Notes: generated by a model from the sequence alone, not told the origin. 64,000 bases of DNA from Zygnema cylindricum (GCA_037447655.1 JBBHKE010000591.1:113834-177833), one strand, 5' to 3'; numbered from the stretch's first letter, positions 9,255 to 21,685 are shown. Made by a program: numbers and translations.

Positions 9255-11462
9255 TAAGCAGCGAGTTGCATCTAATGTAAGGTTTTTATCACACAACTGA
9301 TCCCTTCGCACGTGCGTATTCCTTGCAGCTCCCTCTTTCCGGGGGCTACCACGACGCGAGCGACAACGTGAAGTTCGGGTTCCTGATGGCGTTCAGCATG
9401 ACGCTTCTCGCGTGGTCCATAGAGGCGTACGGCGCGCAGCTCAACGCGGTCGGCCAGCTAGGATGCGCCCAAGACGCGCTCCCCTAGGGCACCAATTACC
9501 TCCTCCTTTGCGATTCGACGCCGCTGGTTTTCTGGGGACAGGTGCGCATTCATTCCCGCACTGTGTCTTTCCCGAAATTTGCACTGTACGCACTTTGCGA
9601 ACTTTATCGGCTCTCTGATTTTTATGGCGGCTCGAATGGCTCATCTTGACCTGTCTTGACCAGCTCGGACTGGACCGCAGCTTTGTGCGCAGGTCAGCGA
9701 CGGAGCCTCTGACCATGCTAGCTGGGAGCGGCCAGAAGATATGGACACACCTCGTACGGGCTACGGGGTCTCAAAGGACTTGCCTGGTACGGAATTGACG
9801 GCGGAAGCCGCGGCAGCTCTGGCGGCAGCTTCCATGGTTTTCCGTACAGCGGATCCAACGTATTCTGCGACATTACTGTCCCATGCCAAACAGGTCTGAC
9901 GACTGCTCTCAGCCAAAAAGAGACGATTGGATTTTCAGTTTGAAATTTAGAAGGGCGAAATTTGCACATGGTTTTTTCGATAATGCTGTTAAGGTCTGAG
10001 AAAGAAAAGCTTGACACTTTATATGTTCTCGTACCGTTTCTGGCATTTTGTACAGTTATTCGTATTCGCCGATACCTACCGGGGATAGTACGACGCGGCT
10101 ATTCCGAATGTGCAAAATTTCTACAGGTCTTGGAGCGACTACACGATAAGTTTAAATAAAATAAAGGCCTCAATTTTTAAAACTAAATCGAAGCTCATGA
10201 ATTTGGTTGTTTTGATTATTTCATCATTTCTTCTTTTTCCTTGGCATCCAGCCACGGAAAATTGCTATTTTTGCGATGCCTAACATTGTTGCCGAAGTGT
10301 TGCGCCTCCAGGATGAACTCATGTGGGCTGCCGGCTGCCTGTTCCGCGCCACTCGAGACGACGCTTATATGCAGTATCTCATAATAAACGACGCCTACTT
10401 GGGCGGAACAACGCAGAGCAAACAAGTTTTCAGTTGGGACGATAAGCGTCCGGGCGCCGACGTACTTATGGCAACCGTACGGATCTTCCGAAGCTCATTT
10501 ATATAATGTTATTCCGTAGAAAAGTAAATTGCTAGTTCCTACATTCATGCCAATGTTTAGTAGTTGTGTTGATCCTGCGTGTATTGCTGTACTTACGCAG
10601 GTATATCTCACCAAAAGCTACACTCTGACGAACGCGGCTGCAGCCGGGTTCTTGGCCGGCTACAAACGGCAGGCAAAAGCTTACTTTTGCTGGAACGTGC
10701 CAGGAAGCCCTACACGCGGAGTTCGCACATCCCCACGTGAGCCTCACCAGTTCCATGGTCTGCGAAAGCAATTGAAAGCGGTTGAAAGGGAGTGCCTGTC
10801 GTAAGAGACTAGAAACTAACTGTACTTTCCATGCCTGTTTCTTGTTCGACAGAAGGGTTGATTCAAGTGACAGGCGTGAACAGCCAGAACGTGTTGAGTG
10901 CGGCACTGCTGGCTACAGTGTTCGGAGACGCCTTAAATGTGGCCGGCGCAAGTTTGACATGTGGCGCGACTGCGATTTCGGGTGCCAGTATTCTCGCGTT
11001 CGCTAAGCGGCAGGTTGGTGATGTTAGGGTTTCTGGATCAGAGTGAGGAAGGATTACCTCCCGTGTGAAAAATTGGTTTGCTAAATTTTTAACTCTTTTC
11101 ACACGGAAATATTTGTGGATCAAGGATAAGTGGACTAAGACGAGGAAAGAAGCCACAACAAGCATGAGGGATGTGTTCCAAGGATTTTCTTTTTCTTTTT
11201 CGAGAATCGCGGTGTAACAAGTTACTGTTCATCACCTATTATTCTTAGCTTCTTGGCATATGAAATTTTCCTGAATGATAAACTCCAATGAGTTACGCAA
11301 ATCGGTTCGTGGCATACATGTTTTTAATCTAAAGATTCTAAATAATGTGTGGTTTTCTTTTGTTCTTGGAATGGTTCAGATGGACTATCTTTTGGGCGCA
11401 AACAATGCCGCATATTCATACATGGTCGGATTTGGAGCAAATTTCCCTAAAAGTATCCACCA

Positions 11463-11751
11463 TCGTGCATCTTCCAACGTGTTTAACGACCTTGACCGAA
11501 AGTGGGGTGTGCACAAGGATACACCGATTGGTATAGCCGGCCGAATTCAACTCCTAACCCTAATTATCTCACTGGAGCTATTGTAGGCGGTCCTGATGCG
11601 ACAAGGAATTAAGTGCATGAAGGCCGCCTTCCAAGGCAATATAGTTGGGAAAATGAAATTTTTTGTAGAAGGATTCAATTATGTCTGATGTGATAGGAAT
11701 CGTCCATCGTCCATCGTGTCTTACGACCTTGACCAAACGAAAGTGGGGTGT
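11463..11751 (+). repeat. Tandem duplication of a GH9 exon-8 segment
   Basis: About 230 bp of exon 8 and the following intron start occurs twice: copy 1 at about 11463-11692, copy 2 at about 11695-11751 continuing at 18124-18306 beyond the gypsy element. Copy 1 has lost 4 bp (GACCGAAAG against GACCAAACGAAAG) and its splice donor reads ACAAGG. Copy 2 keeps an open frame through CAQGYTVWYS and [15 protein letters not shown] and a good donor, GTAAGG at 18217. So the better-preserved copy is the one that received the transposon. Confidence 0.85.
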
Positions 11752-12718
11752 TGTAACAGCAATAGCGGATCGAACTTGTTTATAAAGGGGTATTTAGGTG
11801 TTATGATTATAGAGTACTAAATTTGGTAGACGCCCGCAAAAGAATCACGCTATTTGGAGTTATATTTTAAAAGTTATAGCGATGGGTGTATTTAGGTGAC
11901 AGCGTGGGGTCTAAATAACAAGTGGGTATCATTGAAACGGGTTAAGGGTCAAATTAGTACCGAAATTACGCGCGTACGTTTCATAAAGTTCTAATGAAAC
12001 GTTTAGTATGCACGGTACTTCGTTTCGTACAAATTTTGGTACGAAACGTCACTTTCACTTAAGGGAATTTCGTAGGAAGTTTCGCGTGCGAAATTTGTTA
12101 TGCACGATCGTGCGAAGTCGCGTTTCGTTTGGCGCGCAATTTTGCACGTAAATGTTACGTAGTGAAACGTAACGTTTGATTGGTTAGTAAAGCGCTAAGT
12201 AGTTAGTAAGAGATTTCGCACGTTTTTGCATTGGTCAGTCTGAGTCTTTGCTGATCAATGATTGGCCCAGGTAAAAGCCTGTTAAAACGGAGCGTTGACT
12301 CTGGCCTGGCGAGTCCAGGGCGATGATGGATAAATAGTGAAGTGTAAGAGGAGAGTAGACATCTTTTCCTTTGGAAAAGTTTGTGGAAATTCCAGCTGAT
12401 CTTGGTCCTGAGCGATTAATACCAAATTGGAGAAAAGGCATTTTTGCATTGAAATCTCTTACTAACTAAATAGTGTTTTAGTAGTTAAGAGATAGAATTA
12501 TTAAGAGTGGAGAGTAGAGGAAACACTTTAAATTGAAGGGTTGAGCCACGAGGGCAAGAGACCAAGCTAATGTTATGTGGACAAAAGCTTCTTCTAATTT
12601 AAAGTTATCCTTATGTGAGTGTTTTCCAATGTGGATGTGTATTTTCCAATGTGTGGAATGTGTGGTTGGAATTGTTTGTAGTAATGGGATTTTCTGAGAG
12701 GTAGGAGATCCTGTTACA
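11752..12718 (+). repeat. 5' LTR of the Ty3/gypsy element
   Basis: Begins TGTAACAGC and ends CTGTTACA, matching the 3' LTR throughout with scattered differences. It contains a 10-bp-arm hairpin, CGTTTCGTAC (12021-12030) and GTACGAAACG (12039-12048), within a stretch of GAAACG words. The LTR should carry the promoter and polyadenylation signals. Confidence 0.93.
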
Positions 12719-12720
12719 TA

Positions 12721-12732
12721 TGGTATCGGAGC
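12721..12732 (+). promoter_or_regulatory. Primer-binding site (initiator Met tRNA)
   Basis: TGGTATCGGAGC begins two bases after the 5' LTR. The usual plant initiator-Met primer-binding site is TGGTATCAGAGC, so this differs at one base. It marks where minus-strand DNA synthesis would start. The leader from 12733 to 13499 has no coding content. Confidence 0.85.
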
Positions 12733-13499
12733 TTTGGTTAGAAACCAGGGAGAAGTTTGCTCACCCGAATATCGACTGCCGTGACCGGTGAGGGTGCTCT
12801 AACCTGTGTCGGTAGAACCACAATGTGAAGTGGTAGGGGATTGGAGGGAAACTGAGTGATCACACAGCCAGCGGCCGCTGGTTAGATGTGGGGCGTGCTC
12901 AGGTCCTAAGGACTAAGGCGGGGTGGGCAGTGTAGCCACCGCTGAAGCTCACTCCAATTACCTAGAGGCCAAACAAACTTGCCTTCTCCTAGCAATGATT
13001 CATGTGTTGAGGAAGGGCTTGTAGCCATGAAGGGTGAGGAGGTGAGGATTAGAGAGTAAAAGATCCAGATGTAGTGGGAAGTGGGAAATTTGCTAATTGA
13101 GGAGAAGGAAAGTGGAGTACTTTACTTCTTCAAGAGCAAAGGAGTCCAGAAATGACTCAAAACTTTTCTAACCCTAAATTGTTACCTTTGATTGATTTCA
13201 GTTTTTTTTGTTGCAAAATTTATGGTTAAATCTTACCTTTGAGAGCTTTCAATTTTTGCTATTGCAAAATTTGTGGGGAAATTCTTACATTTCTGTTTCA
13301 ATGTTGGGAAATTGAAAATTTGAATTTGTACTAACTTACCGTCAATGTCTTTTTAATTTCTCAGATCTTGATCTTTTCAAAGGATTTGTTAAGGAGAAGA
13401 AGTTTTGGATTGGAGCAATCCGAGGACTTCAAATCTACAGCAAATTTCTATGGGAAATTATACTCTATCTTTCCTTTTGCTTGATTTAATTGTGTGGTA

Positions 13500-14813
13500 A
13501 TGGCAAATTCTGCATGGAAACGTGAAATGGAGAATGTTTTGAATGTGTTGAAGAAACGAACTGTGAAATTGGTCAAAAGATTTAATAATCATGCTGCCGC
13601 TGTGGATGAAACCATTTCTGAATTGAAAAGTGAATTGAAAGTTGTTAAAGAAAATGGAAATATTTCAAATGAGAAATTGGACGAACTTATTAAAATAATT
13701 CAGATCAAAAATGATGTTAATGACCAAAAGGGTGAGAGTAGTAAAAGGAATGTTAGTTTTAGGGAGGATGATCATGATAGACCTAAGAAGATAAGGGATC
13801 TGAAATTGTCTATTAGTGAAGCACCATCGTTTGATGGTTAGAGGATCGATGAGCTGGATGCTTGGATTTTTCATATGGAGTATTATTTAGAGTCTAGAAA
13901 TTGCGATCGTGATGATTACACTTCTTTTGCAGTTAGCTGTCTGAAAGGCGATGCTCATATTTGGTAATATACTCAGAGAAGGTCTAATTTGATTCATGAT
14001 AATGCTGATTGGGAAACTTTTAAAACCGCGATCAAATCGCGTTTCTTGTCTGTCACTTTTAAATCCAGAATGGAAGAAAAGTGGTTGAATTGTAAGCAGA
14101 CTGGATCTGTGAAGGATTATATTGTGGAATTTGACTCATCTAGCATTCATGTCATAGGTTTGACTGATGAAATGGCTAAATTGCATTTCTTGAACTATTT
14201 GAATCCTATACTGAAATCAGAGCTAAAACATCAAAATTTTAATAATTTGAAGGAATTACAAGATAAGTCATTGGAATTAGAGGATCAGTTGGGGTATAAT
14301 CGGGAAACTCGATCACTCAGGGGTAATTTAAATGAAGTATCACAGTGGGATAAGGAGGAATTTGTTGAAGAGGGTCTGAATGCTGGTCTGGTGAATAGGC
14401 AAAATATCTTCAGGGGAAATCAAAGGGGTGGACATAGTGTTAATGCACGAAATAAATTTAACAATAGAGGGGGGTACATTAAAAGTCCTAAACTAAACAT
14501 TAATGCCCAAAACCCTAACCTTACAATCCCCACATGCACTATTTGTCATAAAAAGGGTCATAGGGCATTTGAGTGTGCACAATTGAAAAAGATTAACTGT
14601 TATAACTGTGGAGAGGAGGGACATTTTAGTAGTAATTGCATAAAACCCAAAAAGAAAGTCACTTGTTTCAAATGCGGAGTCCAGATCATTACGCTAAAGA
14701 CTGTACAGATAAAGGTTCTCTCAAAACAGTCGATGTAAATGAAGGTCTCCAAGAGGATATTGCATTATATCTAGCTGAGCAGGAAGCTCAGGAGGTGGGA
14801 AACGGAAAGGACT
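13500..14813 (+). pseudogene. Ty3/gypsy gag relic with CCHC zinc knuckles
   Basis: Gag forms the virus-like particle and packages element RNA. ATG at 13500 opens a Lys/Glu-rich, coiled-coil-like N terminus, stopped by TAG at 13839; the frame resumes through DELDAWIFHMEYYLESR to another stop near 13966, then 13989-14738 (DWETFKTAIKSRFLSVTFKS). Two intact knuckles, CTICHKKGHRAFEC and CYNCGEEGHFSSNC, fit C-X2-C-X4-H-X4-C. A third, CFKCG, is cut by a one-base frameshift, after which DHYAKDC continues in another frame to the stop at about 14813. Three knuckles in a row are more than the one usual in gypsy gag. Confidence 0.88.
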
Positions 14814-14829
14814 AACTGAAAGTCCTCAG

Positions 14830-16784
14830 TTGAGTCAACCGGATCCAGAAGTTAAAGAGTTAACTTTGGAGGGCAAATTAATGAATGGAAAAGTTAGGAT
14901 AGCTAAATTTATTATGATTCTCACTACACTGCATAGTTTAAAGAATCCTTCTGATGAAATTCTCAACAACATACCTATGTTAGGACAGTTAACTAATAAT
15001 GACACCAGACACAGGTTGATTAGATTCGAGTCATTAGTGGAAGGAAAACCGTTGAAAGTAATGGTTGATTCATGTGCCACACATAATTTTATTTCACATA
15101 GGTTTGTAGAGGAAAATAAAATTCCTACTGTCATAAGGGAAAAGCCTTTACATGTTCAAGTGGCAAATGGTAATAAGTCCACATTAGACTTACAAACTAA
15201 CACGATAGAAGTTGATATCCAAGGTCATAAAATGATAGTTGTGTGTGAAATAATGAGTTTGGGAAGTGAACAACTAATTTTGGGAAAGCCTTGGTTAACT
15301 GAACAAAATTCTCAAATTAATGGGGAAATTAACACCTTGAAAGTGAGGTCTGAAAACAGTTAGAAGGTTTTGCAAGCATTATCTCCTAAGAAATTGCATA
15401 GGAATCATATAAATAACATAACCAGATTGGGAGTGGAAGGTTTGATATCTGCTAAACAATTTAAAAAACACTTAAAAGATAAAACAAATCATCCTTTCTT
15501 GTTATTAGTAACTGAGGCAGTTACTGATGAAAGAGGGGGAGAAAACACTAACATTGATGTCATCACTAAATCAGACACCACTAAAACTTTCGAAAAACTA
15601 AAATCTGATTTTGTAACTGACATTAATACATCTGATGTTGCTGTTAAGGATTTGATTTTTGAATTTCAAGATGTTTTCCCAAGTGATTTACCCTCGGGAA
15701 GGCCACCTTCCCGAGATGTAGAACATGTTATTAACCTTGAACTTGGATGTAATCCTCCTGTCACAGGAATTTATAAACACAGTTTCTTTGAGCAGGAGGA
15801 GTTAAAGAAACAGATCAAAGAACTCTTAGAGAAAAGACATATTCAGCCCAGCAAATCACCGTACGGAGCACCCGTTCTCTTCGTCAAAAAGAAAGACGGA
15901 ACGTTGAGAATGTGTGTCGATTATCGTAGTCTGAATAAGATTACGGTGAAGGATAAGTATCCGTTACCTTTAATTTCTGATTTGATAGATCGTTTAAAAG
16001 GTGCTAAAGTATTTTCGTTGATTGACCTGCGTAGTGGCTTTAATCAGGTGCCGATTAGAATTGAAGATGTTGATAAAACTGCTTTCAGGACTAGGGTGGG
16101 TCATTTCGAATGGATAGTGATGCCATTCGGCTTAACGAATGCACCGCCTACTTACCAAAGATTAATGAACCAAACCTTTTCAGATTACATAGATGAGTTT
16201 GTCCAAGTGTTTATAGATGATATTTTAGTTTACAGTGAATCTAAAGAACAACATATAATTCATTTAAAAAAGTTTTGGAAAGGTTAAGAGAAAGAAAATT
16301 ATATGGAAAATTGTCAAAATCTAGTTTTCTTAAAAGTGAACAATTATTTTTGGGACATATAGTTAGTGGGGAAGGTGTTAAAACAGACCCATCCAAAATT
16401 TTAGCAATCCAAAACTGGAAACAACCTACTAATGTCACAGAAGTTAGATCGTTTTTGGGATTGGCCACTTACTACAGGAAATTTATAAAGAACTTCAGTA
16501 TGATCGCTGCACCGTTGACGGATTTACTTCGGGAAAAAGAGACGTTTGTGTGGGGAGCTGATCAAGAGAGAGCATTCGAGGAACTAAAAGGGAAGTTGAC
16601 CTCTGCCCCTACACTGGTGTATCCTGACCCTGCTGGAGAATTTGAAGTTCTGATCACTACAGATGCATCTGACAAAGGTGACAAGGTTTGGCTTTCTACA
16701 ACTCATTACAGGTGCAAGATTGAGGGACAATCGGATCCTTTTCTGGGAAATTTGCCCCTAAGTACATTGGACCATTTACTGTAA
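14830..16784 (+). pseudogene. Ty3/gypsy pol relic: protease, RT and start of RNase H
   Basis: Encodes an aspartic protease (VDSCATHNFIS at about 15064-15096, with Cys in place of the usual Gly of DSGA; later LILGKPWL), then reverse transcriptase from about 15650: [60 protein letters not shown] and the catalytic box [10 protein letters not shown]. The connection YYRKFIKNFSMIAAPLTDLL and the RNase H start EFEVLITTDASDKG follow, where the deletion occurs. TAG at 15361 and a one-base loss near 16273 (LKKFWKG, real frame [12 protein letters not shown]) break it. The RT class is unambiguous. Confidence 0.92.
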
Positions 16785-17107
16785 TCGAGATGATATCGTC
16801 AGTTGCTGCCAAATTGGATTTTCCGCCTTCAACAAAAATTCATCCAGTGATACACATCAGCCAACTGAAACCAGCGAATCTTTGACCAACAGAAAGAGAA
16901 CAGGAATTGGATCCCTCAATAATTATAGAACCTGAAGTCCACAGATGGGTAATAGATTGGGTTGGTCAACGGTTCAAGGTTGGTGATACTATATTCTGGC
17001 AAGTGCATTATTTAGGAAGGCCTGAAGATGAGTTGACTTTAGAGGATAAAAATTCTGAGTTTTTACAAAGGTATTGGAGGGATAATAATATAGAAGTCCC
17101 GTCTTGA
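16680..17107 (+). pseudogene. Ty3/gypsy integrase C-terminal tail with chromodomain-like end
   Basis: Downstream of the internal deletion the sequence encodes the integrase C-terminal region (Y.GPFTVIEMISSVAAKLD, HPVIHISQLKPAN) in a broken frame, then the open frame 16907-17107. That frame has PEVHRWVIDWVGQRFKVGD and FWQVHYLGRPEDELTLED, resembling a chromodomain core (V.Y.GRPE.E.TLE), which directs chromovirus integration. The similarity is modest and the domain is inferred from position and pattern. Confidence 0.65.
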
Positions 17108-17137
17108 GAATTAAATGTGTTTAACTGAGGTCAGTTA

Positions 17138-18123
17138 AAAATAAGGAGGGGATGATGAACAGCAATAGCGGATCGAACTTGTTTATAAAGGGATATTTAG
17201 GTATTATGATTATAGAGTACTAAATTTAGTAGACGTCCGCGAAAGAATCACGCTATTTGGAGTTATATTTTAAAAGTTATAGCGATGGGTGTATTTAGGT
17301 GATAGCGTGGGGTCTTAATAACAAGTGGGTATCATTGAAACGAGTTAAGGGTCAAATTAGTACCGAAATTACGCGTGTACGTTTCATAAAGTTCTATCGA
17401 AACGTTTAGTATGCACGGTGGTTCGTTTCGTACAAATTTTAGTACGAAACGTCACTTTTACTTAAGGGAATTTCGTAAGAAGTTTCGCATGCGAAATTTG
17501 TTACGCACGATTGTGCCAAGTCGCGTTTCGTTTGGCGCGCACTTTTGCACGTAAATGTTACGTAGTGAAACGTAACGTTTGATCGGTTAGTAAAGTGCGA
17601 AGTAGTTAGTAAGAGATTTCGCACGTTTTTGCATTGGTCAGTCTGAGTCTTTGCTGATCAATGATTGGCCCAAGTAAAAGCTTGTTAAAACGGAGCGTTG
17701 ACTCTAGCCTGGCGAGTCCAGGGCGATGATGGATAAATAGTGAAGTGTAAGGGGAGAGTAGACATCTTTTTCCTTTGGAAAAGTTTGTGGAAATTCCGGC
17801 TGATCTTGGTCCGAGCGATTAATACCAAATTGGAGAAAATGCATTTTTGCATTGAAATCTCTTACTAACTAAATAGTGTTTTAGTAGTTAAAAGATAGAA
17901 TTATTAAGAGTGGAGGGTAGTGGAAAATACTTTAATAAGAAGGGTTGAGCCACGAGGGCAAGAGACCAAGCTAATGTTATGTGGACAGAAGCTTCTTCTA
18001 TTTTAAAGTTTATCCTTGTTTGAGTGTTGTCCAATGTGGATGTGTATTTTCCAATGTGTGGAAGGTGTGGTTGGGAATGTTTGTAGTAATGGGATTTTCT
18101 GAGAGGTAGGAGATCCTGTTACA
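17138..18123 (+). repeat. Polypurine tract and 3' LTR of the Ty3/gypsy element
   Basis: The purine tract AAAATAAGGAGGGGATGA (17138-17155) precedes the 3' LTR at 17156-18123, which starts TGAACAGC (one base shorter than the 5' LTR start) and ends CTGTTACA. LTR-LTR differences are sparse single bases, indicating a fairly recent insertion relative to the other nested elements. Confidence 0.92.
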
Positions 18124-19036
18124 GGTGTGCACAAGGATACACCGTTTGGTACAGCCGACTGTATTCGACTCCTAACCCTAATTATCTCACCGGAGCTATT
18201 GTAGGCGGTCCCGATGCGGTAAGGAATTAAGTGCATTAAGGCCGCCTTCCAAGGCAGTACAGTTGGGAAACTGGAATTTTTTGTAGAAGGATTCAATTAT
18301 GTCTGATGTACTCGATCCTGTCGTCCGTCCTTGTCTGGCCGTCCTTCCTGTCTGTCGCTTCAGCACTAGTTTCCTTCCTGTTGCTCACTAGCTCTTGTTT
18401 CAGGCTCGAGGTTTCCTCTCTGACTAGCGAAAATTGGAAGCTTCCATCGAGGGCACAAGGCCATGCTTTCCGATACGCGATTCTTCCTTGACGCGTGGCG
18501 CCTTCAGTGCGCAATATGTCGCATAATGATCTGCTCGCGGATTCGCGCGCGAGCTACACCCAGGCGGAGCCGACGACGTATTTAAACGCGGCGGCCGTCG
18601 GCGGTTTTGCGAAACTGGCGGCGCTGCCGAATCTCCTGGCGGCGGCTCCGGCGCCTGCCGTACTGTCCGTACAGCCCCCCGCTTCCAAACCTCCGCCGCC
18701 GAAAGCTCCCGCGCCACCGATTCCAAGTAAGAATATAACACTATCCCCTCTATTGAATGTATGTTTCTGTTGTTTTAACTATATTTTGTACTTTTGAAGC
18801 GCATCCCTCTCTTCGCTCCTGCGCACATTGCAAGATCTTTATGGTCTGTTTGATGGACGAATACGAGCACACTGTCGAATATGTAAGGAGACTTGAGATC
18901 AAAATTGCTGTTGCCCGACAAAATTTGTACGTCCTAGCGTTTTCTCTTTTTACAGCCCGACTGTAGAAAACCTACCTGTGCGAGTTTATAAGATTCGCTA
19001 AAACAAGAAGCTTCAGGCGGACGTGACAGTACTGTA

Positions 19037-19577
19037 CACCGCGAATCGTTATTAGTGTCAAAGTTTAAATAGTGTTGTAGAAAATTTACCGTAATTGATG
19101 TTATTTAAGACTTTGATTTTTTTTAAAAAAAAGGTGTATTCTAATTTCGGCGTTTATGCTAATTTGGCAACAGCAAAAATGGAATATTCGACGTACAATT
19201 ATATACATTAATATATGTATCCGTAAAAAATATTAGAAATCGTACGCCGTCACGAATTTAAAATATCCGTACATGCTATACTAGTTTACGTGTCTGACTA
19301 ATCCCGGTTTTTTGAGCGCACGTTCCTATGCGTGCGCGTGTGATTTAATTCATTTTTTGTAAATTTTCACTTTAAAAGGTACATTTATGTACGGTCTGAC
19401 ATCGACCGTACACCACACTATTTATATTTTTTTTGTACTTTTGGGCTTTACTTTATTTTGTACGGTACCTTAATTAACATCAAGGAAAAATTAAAATAAT
19501 GTATCCTATTTGAAAAAAAAAATCAAAATTTGAAGAACCCAAATTAGTGACTTTGACACTAATATCGATTCGCGGTG
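19037..19577. mobile_element. MITE in the last GH9 intron
   Basis: The ends CACCGCGAATCGTTATTAG (19037) and CTAATATCGATTCGCGGTG (ending 19577) form a long inverted repeat that extends into GTGTCAAAG/CTTTGACAC, and both sides have TA. The 541-bp body shares the block AAGGTACATTTATGTACGGT...GACCGTACA with the MITE at 52588-53127, so the two are one family. No coding potential. Confidence 0.85.
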
Positions 19578-19675
19578 TAGTTGTGGAGATTTCGTCGCAG
19601 TACTTCTACCATGCCTCGTATTTTCTGTAGCAGCGAGCCTAACCCATGGTTTTCTTCCACGAGTGATGACGTCAG

Positions 19676-20379
19676 CGCCCACGCAGGTGTCCGTTGTACA
19701 GACGAGGGCGTTGTGGTGGGCGAGTTCGGCCGCCGAGGTCGTGCAGTACAAGGTGACAGTCCGTAACGCCGGGCCAGGCAACATCCTGACTCTGATTCTG
19801 TGGTCCGACACCCTCCACACGCAGCGCACATGGAGCCTCGTCAACGCGACCAAGCCCAACCAGTACACGCTCAAACCGTACGGCAGCGTACTCGTTCACC
19901 AGGGGCAGTCATACGACTTTTTCGGGTACCAACAAGTCGGCGATCCGGCGACTTTTCTCGTCCTCGGTTTCACCACCGACACTGGAGTCACATATTCCGT
20001 ACCGGAACCCCCGCCCACAGGTCCCGCCAAACCACTTGTGTCCTTTGTTCAGAAACCGTGGCTGACGTGGACAACAGCTTCCGGTTTGCTGACGCAGTAA
20101 AACGTCAGCATCAGCAACATCGGATCCGGAAACATCGTCAGCCTTGTCGTCTGGTCGAGCTCGTTCAGGCCACTCAGCAGCTGGAATATTTTGTCGGGTA
20201 ACAGGACGAATCAGTACACTTTTAAACAGTACGGACCGTACTTGATTAACGCCAAAGGATCTTACGACGCTTTCGGTTACGAGCAAGTCGGAGATCCTGC
20301 GACATTTACGATTCTCCACTACGCTACGGATAACGTCGTCTCATATAGCGTCCCGGCGCCGCCGCCAGCGCCTGCCTGA
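19676..20379 (+). pseudogene. Last exon of the GH9 gene: two tandem CBM49-like domains
   Basis: The exon follows the acceptor GACGTCAG with the phase expected from the preceding exon. It encodes two about 105-residue modules, each with an N-terminal Gln/Trp block (SVVQTRALWW; SFVQKPWLTW), a central Trp (RTWSLVNAT; SSWNILSGN), NQYT and the C-terminal FGY.QVGDPATF block. They are joined by a PEPPPTGPAKP linker and the exon ends in a Pro/Ala tail. CBM49 is a cellulose-binding module found at the C terminus of class C plant GH9 enzymes, normally as a single copy. In-frame TAA at 20098-20100, where a Tyr is expected from the first module (QYKVTV versus Q-stop-NVSI), truncates the second module. 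Assignment to CBM49 is by pattern and gene context. Confidence 0.7.
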
Positions 20380-21540
20380 TTCAAATTTTGCTCATTTTTC
20401 TTCATTTTTATTGGTTCGGTTGGAAGAGGGAATAGTTTACCCTACGATTTTAATATCGCTTCGTACCAACGATTGTGGACCGCACATTTTCTGGTACGGG
20501 GAATGATTTGGTTCATTTATTTTAGTTTTTGTTTGTACAACAGGGGATTTTTAGATTGCTCCGAAAAAGTACCAATTCAAGGGATGTAAACTATTTGTAC
20601 TATAAAATGTTTGACATTTGGAAAGGATAGACGTCCTCTTTCTCAAAATTTATGATTTTTTTATCTCGACTCAAAAAGGGCTTTAGTAGAATGGATCTCA
20701 TGCAGAAGGGAGGGGGAGAAGGAAAATCATAACATGTACGTTTGGTTGTATTGTTAGTTTACAGATCACATGTCGTATGACTTGTTGATGTTAATAAATC
20801 GACAATGTCATTAATTTCTGTTGCCCAACATGAGAAAATTGAAATTTCATATGCGGGTTGAAAATCATGTTTTTTGTTCGACTTGTTGTGAAGCATTTTC
20901 ATGAGTCATAGCCGTTTGAAGGTTTGGATGAATTAAATTTCTTTGTAATGCAATTCTACTCTGCGTGATATCACAATGCTTGCTCAATAAGTTTGTAAAA
21001 AATGAAATATCTTTCGTTTTTTTTCAAATATTCACAATGTTTGTTTTTTGTTGTTCTGATGATGCGACTCCTATAGCTAATTTTCCATAGAAAAATCCAT
21101 CTCTTCTCTAGATCATGTTTGGGCATTATAAATATATCCGTGTTGCAAGAGTCAATGAATGCCTTATTTAGACACTGCATTTGTTTATGTTTTTCAATTA
21201 TTTGCACCGCTTTCCATACACATAAGACCTTATGAATCTTTGTATGATCAAAGCAAGCTTTTAGCAGCTTTTAATTGACGAAAGTAGGCATAGTAATTTG
21301 TGGAATCTTTACATCAAGCGGATGACCAGGAATAACTAATTTTTTCAACGAAACTAAGAACAGAAAATTTTAACTATTTTTACCTGAACTAAATTTGGAA
21401 AAAAACATTTCTTCAAGTTTAACCAATTATTTTTTTCATCTATATGCTTGGTTAAGTCGTTCACTCTTTCAGTCGTTTTTGCATTGCGGGCCTGTGGTAT
21501 AGGATGTATTCCTAAAAAAAACAAAAAAAAAACAAAAAAA
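20380..21540. other. Intergenic region downstream of GH9
   Basis: AT-rich spacer containing the 3' flank of the cellulase gene. Only short spurious open frames and A-runs (about 21518-21542) are visible. I see no gene, RNA or recognisable repeat. Confidence 0.5.
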
Positions 21541-21682
21541 AAACCTTTACCTTTTGCACCACTCACAAGCACGCAATGCTCTTTTATTTTCGCATGACAC
21601 ACATATTGTTAAAATGTAGTGCGTGTTCCTCCCTGGCTAAAATAGTTACTAAATCAAGACTAGTTTAAGATGTTCTACAACT
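21541..21682 (-). repeat. Left arm of a duplicated segment, copy 1
   Basis: Matches 27675-27884 (CTTTACCTTTTGCACCACTC through CTAGTTTAAGATGTTCTACA), with an internal deletion of about 70 bp relative to copy 2. In copy 2 this arm runs straight into the LINE relic (TGTACAACTTTATGAATAAAGC). In copy 1 a gypsy relic separates the two, showing the gypsy arrived after the duplication or in one copy only. Confidence 0.8.
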
Positions 21683-21685
21683 TTT

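Larger units (their letters stand above)
11752..18123 (+). mobile_element. Ty3/gypsy (chromovirus-like) retrotransposon with internal deletion
   Basis: A 6.4-kb element with two ~967-bp LTRs, a tRNA primer-binding site, gag, protease, RT, a partial RNase H, the C-terminal end of integrase and a polypurine tract. The target duplication GGTGT is perfect (11747-11751 and 18124-18128). The order PR-RT-RH-INT marks the Ty3/gypsy superfamily. Between about 16677 and 16680 the coding sequence jumps from RNase H (TTDASDKG) to the end of integrase, so most of RNase H and the integrase core are missing. Several stops and frameshifts confirm it is non-autonomous. It sits in the sense direction within GH9 exon 8. 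Confidence 0.95.

Noticed and set aside
9485-20100. In-frame TAG/TAA in GH9, copia, gypsy and LINE frames as evidence of a stop-reassigned genetic code
   Set aside because: The affected positions correspond to different expected residues (Trp, Lys, Tyr, Gln, Ser), TGA also appears in relics, and the intact sterol isomerase gene uses TAA as its stop with no internal stops. Ordinary decay fits better.
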